This document shows, in pieces, positions 33,444 to 41,070 of a DNA stretch of 58,975 bases. The translations under genes and the position numbers were made by a program. Source of the DNA: Bacteroidota bacterium (GTDB lineage Bacteria > Bacteroidota > Bacteroidia > Bacteroidales > Prolixibacteraceae); NCBI GenBank assembly GCA_030698405.1, contig JAUYMU010000134.1, positions 1 through 58,975 on the forward strand, read 5' to 3'. Under the pieces are notes generated by a model. The model was not told the origin of the DNA. It was given only the letters and a program-made list of their open reading frames with translations, and ran no database searches. Position 1 is the first letter of the stretch; each line of letters starts with the position of its first letter.

Positions 33444-34892
33444 ATGAAATTAAAATCCATAATGGTATTTGGTCTTGCTGCATTAATGGCAGGGTGCGGA
33501 TTATTTGGAAAGGGCGGCAAGAAATCAGACACATCACATTCAACAGGATGGCAATTTGGCGATCCTAAACTGGGTGGTTTTCAGGCTGATGACAATTATG
33601 CACAGGCAACAGGTCCCGGATTGATTTTCATACAGGGTGGAACGTTCTCGATGGGTCGCGTCGAACAGGATGTGATGTTCGACTGGAACAATCTTCCGAG
33701 AAGAGTTACAGTTGCTTCCTTTTACATGGATGAATCTGAGGTTTCAAATCTTGATTACCGCGAATATCTTTTCTGGTTAAGAAGGGTTTATCCTGAAAAT
33801 CCTGAAAAATATCAATCAGCGTTGCCCGACACATTGGTTTGGCGCGAAGAATTGGCATACAACGAACCGTATGTTAACAATTACCTTCGTCACCCGGCAT
33901 ACGGAAACTATCCTGTTGTGGGAGTTTCATGGAAACAGGCTGATACTTATTCAAAGTGGAGAACCGATCGTGTGAACGAAAAAGTTCTAATCGACAAAGG
34001 AGTTATCACTCCTGACGAGACTCAAAGTGGTCAAAATGTATTTACAACTGAATCGTTTCTTGCAGGATTGTATCAGGGCACTGAAGGAAAAAAGCCACTG
34101 AAAGACGCTGCCGGTGCAGGCCGGAGAGTACGTTGGGAAGATGGTCTTTTGCTACCAAACTATCGCCTCCCGACCGAAGCTGAATGGGAATACGCCGCGC
34201 TTGGCCTGGTTGGAAACACCGAAGATGAATTATTGACCGACCGCAAATTATATCCATGGAACGGAAGTTATCTTCGTGATAATTCTAAAAAAACCAAGGG
34301 ACGAATGATGGCCAACTTCACACGTGGCCGGGGTGACTTGATGGGTATGGCAGGTTCACTTAACGACAATGCCGATATTACTGCACCTGTTATGTCATAC
34401 CAACCAAACGATTACGGTCTTTATTGTATGGCCGGAAATGTAAACGAATGGGTATATGATGTTTACCGTCCGTTGTCATCCGATGACGTCGCAGAATTTC
34501 AACCTTTCCGCGGAAATACATTTACAAAATACCGCACCGACACTGAAGGAAAACTCATGCGTGACATTTACGGTGAATTGATTAAAGATACAATTGCTGA
34601 TAGCCGTAACTTCAAGGATGGCGATTACCGTTCTCAAATTATTGAAGGAGAAGACTGGAATGCGTTAAAAGATAAAACACAAACCAATTCGATGTATATT
34701 CAATCGGCTAAAGAAGGTCAGTTCTCTTCATTGATCTCCGACAATTCCCGTGTTTATAAAGGTGGAAGCTGGAAAGATCGCCCATACTGGTTGATTCCCG
34801 GAACACGAAGGTATATGCCGGAAACGGAAGCCGCCAACGACCTTGGATTCCGTTGCGCAATGACCCGCGTTGGAAGTCCTGATGGATTTTAA
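33444..34892 (+). CDS. gldJ: Gliding/T9SS-associated lipoprotein GldJ
   Basis: The 482-residue lipoprotein has a signal peptide with lipobox LMAGC (Cys18) and a formylglycine-generating-enzyme-like (SUMF1) domain: GGTFSMGRVEQDVMFDW, FYMDESEVSNLDYREYL, YRLPTEAEWEYAALG, YCMAGNVNEWVYDVY and LGFRCAMTR. GldJ is related to GldK and needed for T9SS function and gliding in Flavobacterium. Its place between porU and murF matches the conserved gldJ-murF-por neighbourhood. The catalytic cysteines of true formylglycine enzymes are not evident, so a structural role is likely. Whether the organism glides cannot be judged from this window. Confidence 0.9.
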   Translation: MKLKSIMVFGLAALMAGCGLFGKGGKKSDTSHSTGWQFGDPKLGGFQADDNYAQATGPGLIFIQGGTFSMGRVEQDVMFDWNNLPRRVTVASFYMDESEVSNLDYREYLFWLRRVYPENPEKYQSALPDTLVWREELAYNEPYVNNYLRHPAYGNYPVVGVSWKQADTYSKWRTDRVNEKVLIDKGVITPDETQSGQNVFTTESFLAGLYQGTEGKKPLKDAAGAGRRVRWEDGLLLPNYRLPTEAEWEYAALGLVGNTEDELLTDRKLYPWNGSYLRDNSKKTKGRMMANFTRGRGDLMGMAGSLNDNADITAPVMSYQPNDYGLYCMAGNVNEWVYDVYRPLSSDDVAEFQPFRGNTFTKYRTDTEGKLMRDIYGELIKDTIADSRNFKDGDYRSQIIEGEDWNALKDKTQTNSMYIQSAKEGQFSSLISDNSRVYKGGSWKDRPYWLIPGTRRYMPETEAANDLGFRCAMTRVGSPDGF

Positions 34893-34914
34893 AGAAAAAA
34901 TTCAATTCAATATA

Positions 34915-34950
34915 AAAACCTCATTTTTGAAAAAGTGAGGTTTTCTTTTT
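34915..34950 (+). terminator. Intrinsic terminator after gldJ
   Basis: The stem AAAACCTCA (34915-34923) / TGAGGTTTT (34936-34944) is followed by CTTTTTT. It lies in the 67-bp gap before murF, so murF may rely partly on read-through or on its own promoter. Confidence 0.75.
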
Positions 34951-34959
34951 TAATAAATC

Positions 34960-36252
34960 ATGGAAACACACAAATTATATCAACTTTTCAGGCAGTACCC
35001 GATCGTAACTACCGATTCAAGAAACATTCCGGCCAACAGTATTTTCTTTGCTTTGAAAGGGGAGAATTTCAATGGGAATAATTACGCCAGTGAGGCATTG
35101 GCAAAAGGTGCATCATTTGCAGTAATTGACGAACCCGAATTTGCCGTTGACGATCGCACTATTTTGGTGGACGATGTTTTGACCAGCATACAAAAACTGG
35201 CCAGATGTCATCGCGATGAACTTAAAATACCAATACTGGCAATAACCGGCACAAACGGTAAAACGACCACAAAGGAGCTAATCGCTGCAGTGCTGTCAAG
35301 GAAATTTAAAGTTAATTACACTCAGGGCAACTTAAATAACCATATCGGTGTTCCGCTAACCATTTTGTCAATGACTCCGGAAACAGAAATCGGAATTATT
35401 GAAATGGGCGCTAATCACATTGGCGAGATCAAACTATTGTGCGACATAGCCAATCCTGATTTTGGCCTGGTAACAAATATGGGAAAAGCTCATCTGGAAG
35501 GATTTGGCTCTTTTGAGGGCGTCATCCAAACAAAGTCTGAAATGTACGGTTTCATCAGGCAGAAAGGTGGAAAATGCTTTATCGATGCAGACAATCCGCT
35601 GTTGATTAAACAGGCGATAAATCTGGAGCAAATTACCTACGGAAAATCTGACGGCTGCTTTTTGACCGGCGAATTGGCCACTACCGGATACAGTTTAGTG
35701 GTTAAGGCACTTTTTCCGAAAGGCTGGCTGTATTTAAAATCGAAATTAATTGGCGACTACAATTTCGAGAATCTGCTTGCTGCGGCCTGCATTGGTAAAT
35801 ATTTCGCAGTTGATCCATTGCTTATTCAGAAAGCGCTGGAAGAATATACTCCGTCGAACAACCGGTCACAACTGATCAGGAAAGAAAAGAATACCATTAT
35901 CATGGATGCCTACAACGCAAATCCAACCAGTATGATGATGGCTCTCACCAATTTTGCAAACATTCTGAATGATCAAAAGTGTGTCATACTGGGCGATATG
36001 CTCGAATTGGGCGAAGTATCAGACGAAGAGCACCAGAAAATCGTCGATTTTATTGAGTCACAAAACTTTTCAGAAGTCTACCTGGTTGGTCCGCAATTTA
36101 AAAAGGCAATTGCCGGAAATAAAAGAAAGAAGTTCGACAACGCCGAACTCCTTTCCAACTACCTAAAAACAAAACCTATTGAAAATAAACTTATACTTAT
36201 AAAAGGTTCCAGAGGAATACACCTTGAGAAAATTCTGGAATTGTTATCGTAA
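34960..36252 (+). CDS. murF: UDP-MurNAc-tripeptide D-alanyl-D-alanine ligase
   Basis: The 430-residue protein is a Mur ligase. The N-terminal uridine-binding domain has TTDSRNIPANSIFFALKG. The central ATPase has the P-loop ITGTNGKTTTKE (residues 95-106), GIIEMGANHIGEI and NMGKAHLEGFGS. The C-terminal domain has DAYNANPTSMMMAL and LGDMLELG. It adds D-Ala-D-Ala to the muramyl tripeptide in the cytoplasm, the last soluble step of peptidoglycan precursor synthesis. Adjacent to gldJ as in other Bacteroidota. Confidence 0.96.
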   Translation: METHKLYQLFRQYPIVTTDSRNIPANSIFFALKGENFNGNNYASEALAKGASFAVIDEPEFAVDDRTILVDDVLTSIQKLARCHRDELKIPILAITGTNGKTTTKELIAAVLSRKFKVNYTQGNLNNHIGVPLTILSMTPETEIGIIEMGANHIGEIKLLCDIANPDFGLVTNMGKAHLEGFGSFEGVIQTKSEMYGFIRQKGGKCFIDADNPLLIKQAINLEQITYGKSDGCFLTGELATTGYSLVVKALFPKGWLYLKSKLIGDYNFENLLAAACIGKYFAVDPLLIQKALEEYTPSNNRSQLIRKEKNTIIMDAYNANPTSMMMALTNFANILNDQKCVILGDMLELGEVSDEEHQKIVDFIESQNFSEVYLVGPQFKKAIAGNKRKKFDNAELLSNYLKTKPIENKLILIKGSRGIHLEKILELLS

Positions 36253-36257
36253 CTAAA

Positions 36258-36629
36258 TTAATTTATGACTGGTTTTTGAACTTTCAGAACTTCGGAAATT
36301 GCTTGCTCAAAAGTTGCTTTTGGAAGTGCGCCCATCGCCATTTGTGGCTGACCGTCAAGCGGAACAAACAACAATGAAGGAATGCTTTGTACACCAAATA
36401 CAGCCGACAATTCGCGTTCGTCTTCGGTATTCACCTTGTAAATTACCAGATTGCTGCCATATTCCTTTTGCAGTTCTTCCAATACCGGGGCAACCATTTT
36501 GCATGGACCGCACCAATCGGCATAAAAATCAATCATACAAGGAATTGTTCCTTCAAATTTCCATTCCTTATTGAGTTCAAAGTTGAATACTTTTTCTTTG
36601 AATGTCTCTTTGGTTAAATGTTCTAACAT
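36258..36629 (-). CDS. trxA: Thioredoxin
   Basis: The 123-residue protein has the classic thioredoxin site FYADWCGPCKMVAPVL (Cys40, Cys43) and the cis-proline loop FGVQSIPSLLFV. It is slightly longer than typical TrxA owing to an N-terminal extension (MLEHLTKETFKEKVFNFELN). It has no signal peptide and should be cytosolic. It is convergent with murF (5-bp gap) and divergent from the CCA-adding enzyme. Bacteroidota carry several thioredoxins, so whether this is the main one is open. Confidence 0.92.
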   Translation of the reverse strand: MLEHLTKETFKEKVFNFELNKEWKFEGTIPCMIDFYADWCGPCKMVAPVLEELQKEYGSNLVIYKVNTEDERELSAVFGVQSIPSLLFVPLDGQPQMAMGALPKATFEQAISEVLKVQKPVIN

Positions 36630-36811
36630 GATTTTGAATTTAAATTATATAAATATATACATTTTCTTATATGTGCATATCAATTCACATGCCATTAAAA
36701 TAAAAAGTTTTAATTGAGCGCTAAAAAGCAATTAATGGTAATTTTGTCACAATTATAAAAACAAATTGTCATATATACTTATTTATATACAATATTTCCT
36801 GAATTTATTAC

Positions 36812-38227
36812 ATGAAGAAACATTTACAACACACCATATTTAAAGTCATTTCAGAAGCTGCAGACCAGTTAAAACAGGAAACTTATGTCATCGGCGGTTT
36901 TGTCAGGGATTTGATTTTAAACCGCAACTCACCGGATATTGATGTCGTTACTGTTGGAAGCGGCATCGAACTTGCTGAAATAGTCGCAAAAAAATTAGGC
37001 TCAAATATTCAGGTCAGTGTTTTTAAGACTTTTGGAACTGCCATGCTTAAATATCAATCGCTTGAAGTTGAATTTGTAGGCGCACGAAAAGAATCCTACA
37101 ATGAAGATTCACGCAAGCCAATGGTTGAAAATGGCACTCTGGAAGAAGACCAGAACAGGCGGGATTTCACCATCAATGCACTGGCAATTTGCCTGAACAA
37201 AGATCGTTTTGGCGAGCTGATTGATCCGTTTGGGGGAATTCAGGACATAACGGATAAGATCATTCGAACCCCGCTTGAACCCGGCATTACCTTTTCAGAC
37301 GACCCTTTGCGCATGATGCGTGCCATTCGGTTTGCTACACAACTGGGATTCACAATTGAAGAAAAAACACTGGAAGCCATATCGCTCAACAAAAACCGAA
37401 TCCACATTATCTCGAAAGAAAGAATCGGCGAAGAACTAAATAAGATAATTCTTGCAGATAAACCTTCCGTAGGATTCCGGTTGCTTGACCAAACCGGTTT
37501 ACTAGAGCTTATTTTTCCTGAATTGCACCGGATGAAAGGACGCGAAGTTGTGAAAGGAGTTGGCCACAAAGACAACTTTTACCACACCCTGGAGGTACTT
37601 GACAGAATTGCGCCCAACACAAACAATTTGTGGCTCAGATGGTCAGCACTTTTACACGACATAGCCAAACCTGCCACAAAAAAGTACTCGCCTCAACTTG
37701 GCTGGACTTTCTATTCGCACAATTTTGTAGGCGCCAAAATGGTACCGGCACTGTTTAAAAGGATGAAATTCCCTTTAAACGAGAAGATGAAATATGTGCA
37801 GAAGATTGTTGAACTCCACATGCGTCCAATCGTGCTTTCTGAAGAAGTGGTTACTGATTCGGCCATTCGTCGGTTATTGTTCGAAGCAGGCGATGATGTG
37901 GATGATTTGATGACTCTTTGCGAAGCAGACATCACTTCTAAAAATCCGGAAAAAGTTAAACAATACTACGGAAATTTTCAGCTTGTCCGCCAAAAACTGA
38001 AAGACCTTGAAGAACGTGATCATATCCGGAATTTCCAGCCACCGGTTTCAGGAGAAACCATTATGGAAGTTTTCGGACTGGAACCATGCCGGGAAGTGGG
38101 TTTGATTAAAGTAGCAATAAAAGATGCGATACTGGACGGCATAATTCCCAACGAACAAGAACCTGCTTACCAGTTTATGCTTGAAAAAGGAAAGGAAATG
38201 GGATTAATACCTGTTATCAATCAATGA
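36812..38227 (+). CDS. CCA-adding tRNA nucleotidyltransferase with HD domain
   Basis: The 471-residue protein belongs to the class II polymerase-beta superfamily. The head domain has YVIGGFVRDLIL and SPDIDVVTVG with the two catalytic aspartates, then EEDQNRRDFTINALA and DPLRMMRAIRFA for nucleotide selection. A C-terminal HD domain follows (RWSALLHDIAKPATKK) that may hydrolyse 2',3'-cyclic phosphate or be structural. The full architecture fits CCA-adding enzymes rather than PcnB poly(A) polymerase, but this is not certain from motifs alone. Its 3' end overlaps the convergent EEP gene by 7 bp. Confidence 0.9.
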   Translation: MKKHLQHTIFKVISEAADQLKQETYVIGGFVRDLILNRNSPDIDVVTVGSGIELAEIVAKKLGSNIQVSVFKTFGTAMLKYQSLEVEFVGARKESYNEDSRKPMVENGTLEEDQNRRDFTINALAICLNKDRFGELIDPFGGIQDITDKIIRTPLEPGITFSDDPLRMMRAIRFATQLGFTIEEKTLEAISLNKNRIHIISKERIGEELNKIILADKPSVGFRLLDQTGLLELIFPELHRMKGREVVKGVGHKDNFYHTLEVLDRIAPNTNNLWLRWSALLHDIAKPATKKYSPQLGWTFYSHNFVGAKMVPALFKRMKFPLNEKMKYVQKIVELHMRPIVLSEEVVTDSAIRRLLFEAGDDVDDLMTLCEADITSKNPEKVKQYYGNFQLVRQKLKDLEERDHIRNFQPPVSGETIMEVFGLEPCREVGLIKVAIKDAILDGIIPNEQEPAYQFMLEKGKEMGLIPVINQ

Positions 38228-39255
38228 TATACCAACTGGAACTTTAACAATACCGGAAGATGATCGGAGAATCCATCCTGGTACTTAAAACCAACATAGG
38301 TTCTTTTCGGCTTTACTCCACCATACTTTTTATCGGACTCCAATAAAAAAGCAGCATCAAAAATTTCGGCTTTTATTGCTGTGATGAAAGAACCACTTCC
38401 AAGAATATAATCAGAAGCAATCAATTGATCGAACACCTGCCATGAATACATGTTTTTAAGGGTTTGAACCGGACGTGTCATCCATCCGAAGGAAAGATTA
38501 ATCATTTCGCCTTTAACATCAGGATTATCGCTTTTTACTGCATTTAGAATCCGTGACAAACTTTCATCTTCGGGCGTGTCGTTAAAATCACCCATACAAA
38601 TTATTTTTGCTTTCGGATAATCAGTAAATAATTCCTGAATTGACTTTTTCAAAGTTTTGGCGGCCAAACCTCGCAACCTCACTGTTTCCATAATTCCACC
38701 ATACCTCGAAGGCCAGTGATTTACAAAAATATGGATGGTGTCGCCATTATTCAAAATACCGCTTACCCGAAGGATATCCCTTGATTTAAATTCAGGATTA
38801 AGTGGATCAGTTAGTGGAATAGCTTTATAATCAAAAGGTTTAAACAATTCAGATCTGTAAATAAATGCTACATCAATTCCGCGCGTATCAGGAGAATCCT
38901 TGTGAATAATCTTATAATTGAATTTATTGAGCGGGGTTTGTTTTACCAAAACCTCAAGAGCTTGCAGGCTTTCAACCTCACAAAGACCAACTAAAATCGG
39001 GGCATTCCATTTTCCGGCGGCTAAAATAACCTTGCCCAACCGATCCGATTTGTCATAAAACCGGCTATAATTCCATCTCCTATCTCCGTCAGGGGTAAAT
39101 TCATCATCTTGTGTCAGGGAATCATTTTCACAATCGAAGAAATTTTCGGTATTGTAAAACATGAAGGTAAACTCATCGCTCAACTTATTTGCCTGAGAAT
39201 TGCATATTGAAACAATTGAGAAAAGTATCAGAAGTACTAAAACGATGTGTCTCAT
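38221..39255 (-). CDS. Secreted endonuclease/exonuclease/phosphatase family protein
   Basis: The protein is 344 residues from ATG 39255 (MRHIVLVLLILFSIVSICNS), a signal peptide; the upstream ATG at 39288 would spoil it. EEP-fold motifs: FMFYNTENFFDCENDS (first metal loop), LVGLCEVESLQAL, IFVNHWPSRYGG with catalytic His, and ICMGDFNDTPEDESL. The C-terminus has the final GFSDHLPVLLKFQ motif. Substrate may be nucleic acid or a phosphoester; the family is broad. It is probably periplasmic or secreted. Likely co-transcribed with the lipoprotein gene upstream (49-bp gap). Confidence 0.9.
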   Translation of the reverse strand: MRHIVLVLLILFSIVSICNSQANKLSDEFTFMFYNTENFFDCENDSLTQDDEFTPDGDRRWNYSRFYDKSDRLGKVILAAGKWNAPILVGLCEVESLQALEVLVKQTPLNKFNYKIIHKDSPDTRGIDVAFIYRSELFKPFDYKAIPLTDPLNPEFKSRDILRVSGILNNGDTIHIFVNHWPSRYGGIMETVRLRGLAAKTLKKSIQELFTDYPKAKIICMGDFNDTPEDESLSRILNAVKSDNPDVKGEMINLSFGWMTRPVQTLKNMYSWQVFDQLIASDYILGSGSFITAIKAEIFDAAFLLESDKKYGGVKPKRTYVGFKYQDGFSDHLPVLLKFQLVYH

Positions 39256-39304
39256 ATTGATTGGAAAAGCATGAAACCGAATGAGCAATAAAATTCAGGA
39301 ATAA

Positions 39305-40741
39305 TTATTTTGCTTTTTTCTCCTGACGTTCCAATGCACCAAGATCCGGACCTTTATCAAGAAGCCGGTCGCGCCCTTTCAAATCAGTTGGAACCAGCCG
39401 TCCAATACTCAGTCTTCCGGCATCTTTGGCTGGACTTAAAGTGTCGAGCTCGAAATTGTATTTCTTGTAAGGATCGACAAACTTAGGATCTAAGCCTTTC
39501 AGTATATTGACAAAATGATCGGCATTTGATGTTTTGAAAGTATCGGCCACCTGAATGAGGCATTTATCGAACTTGTAATTAAACAATGCTTCAGCTCTTT
39601 TACCAAGCAGAAGTTCGTTTCCATCAATAATATTTCCGGCAATGATGCAGTTTCCAAAATTTGCTTTCGACAGATCGCCTATATATGCAGGCTTATCTTT
39701 ACTAATAATCAGGTAGTTCTGAATTTGCAAAGATGGTGTTGAACGGGCTTTAAATCCATAACCACCCCAATAATTGGCAATGGTTGAATGATTAAATTCA
39801 TAACTTCCACCTACAAGTAAAGCTACTGCATAAAACCCACAATTGGTAATTAAACAGTTGTCTGCAATTATCTCCGACTTCATTGCGAAAATTCCGGCAT
39901 AAGCCATGTTCTGAATTTTTGCATTGGTGAGTTTCACCGAAGCATAACCCTCATTTTCAATGTTACCAACTTGCAAGCCGATGTTGGCATTTTTTATTTC
40001 AACATTCGTAAATTCATTGTTCAAACTTCCCGAATACAACAAAATACCATTCCACTGATCAGGTACATTTGAATAAACATCTTCGAGCCTGTCGCCATGA
40101 AAAACAATCGGGTTTTCAACAGTTCCTTTGGCCAACACCTTGCCTTTTACATACAAACCTGCCTCCTTGTGAAAATAAATTTTTGTGCCCGGTTCAATCG
40201 TAAGAGTCGCATTACTGTCAACAAAAGCATAATTATACACCAAATAAGGTTTCTCGTTTGTCCAGGTGGTATTCTTCAATCTTTGTTGTCTGATCAGCAC
40301 AAAATCCTGTCCCCATGCAACCAGATCAACATCCTGCCGGTTCGAATTCGTAACAAAAACAATTGAATCCTTCACAACCAAAGGCAGATTCTGACCACTT
40401 GGATCAATCGTCACTTCAACAAAAATGTATAAACTATCGAAGGGAGCAATTTCAAGATCATATACTTCATTGGCAGAAACACCATTTATATTTAACCTGA
40501 AATTGGACATTTCACCTTTTGCAAGCTTAACCGAAGAGATTAAAACTTTTTGTTTATATGGATTGTATATTTTTAAATGCTGAGTAGTTGAACCGATGGT
40601 AGTAAATACAGTGTCAAACATCACTGTATCAACAGAGAAACGAAGCTTGACATCCGAGGACGAAAGATACTTCTCGTCTTCGCACGAAATAAAATAGCCG
40701 AAAGCGAGTATAAGTAGCAGTATGTAGCCAAGTTTCTTCAA
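39305..40741 (-). CDS. Beta-helix lipoprotein of unknown function
   Basis: The 478-residue lipoprotein has a signal peptide and lipobox FGYFISC (Cys20), followed by CEDEKYLSSSDVKLRFSVDT. Residues about 30-130 form a beta-sandwich-like region (TTIGSTTQHLKIYNPYKQKV). From about 170 to 420 a right-handed parallel beta-helix is suggested by repeated short strands such as LTIEPGTKIYFHKEAGLYVK and IADNCLITNCGFYAVALL. The C-terminus ends KGPDLGALERQ. Similar lipoproteins are common in Bacteroidota without known function. It has no polysaccharide lyase catalytic motif that I can identify. Confidence 0.8.
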   Translation of the reverse strand: MKKLGYILLLILAFGYFISCEDEKYLSSSDVKLRFSVDTVMFDTVFTTIGSTTQHLKIYNPYKQKVLISSVKLAKGEMSNFRLNINGVSANEVYDLEIAPFDSLYIFVEVTIDPSGQNLPLVVKDSIVFVTNSNRQDVDLVAWGQDFVLIRQQRLKNTTWTNEKPYLVYNYAFVDSNATLTIEPGTKIYFHKEAGLYVKGKVLAKGTVENPIVFHGDRLEDVYSNVPDQWNGILLYSGSLNNEFTNVEIKNANIGLQVGNIENEGYASVKLTNAKIQNMAYAGIFAMKSEIIADNCLITNCGFYAVALLVGGSYEFNHSTIANYWGGYGFKARSTPSLQIQNYLIISKDKPAYIGDLSKANFGNCIIAGNIIDGNELLLGKRAEALFNYKFDKCLIQVADTFKTSNADHFVNILKGLDPKFVDPYKKYNFELDTLSPAKDAGRLSIGRLVPTDLKGRDRLLDKGPDLGALERQEKKAK

Positions 40742-41070
40742 GGAATTTTTTTTATATACAACGAAAAACAGACGTAGTTTGGTATCAAAAGTAACAAATG
40801 ATTTTCACATATTTTAACATTCCGGGCAATAAGTTCCAAAAACGCAGCTTTTTAGAGCATTTTAAACTATAATTTGTGCTGAATTGTGAATTTTTGTGAT
40901 GCAAAATGCTTTATTAATGCGAATTGCAACTGATTTTTCAATAGAGATGGAGTGTATTAATTTATCAACAAATCTGTATATAGAATTGATTGGTTTTTTA
41001 TTCAAATCGCTTCCCGAAAAATATCGGAATTCACATTGTTTTTTACCTTTACCAATTGAACAGATACGCG
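40742..41070. other. Divergent intergenic region
   Basis: These 329 bp separate the beta-helix lipoprotein (minus) and GH3 fusion (plus) genes. Open frames here (from 40896 and 40990 on the plus strand) lack family features and run into the GH3 gene. The region is AT-rich and probably holds both promoters, but I see no exact consensus match. Confidence 0.5.

Noticed and set aside
33444-34892. Functional formylglycine-generating enzyme
   Set aside because: The fold is shared, but the lipobox, the missing catalytic cysteine pattern and the porU/murF context point to GldJ.
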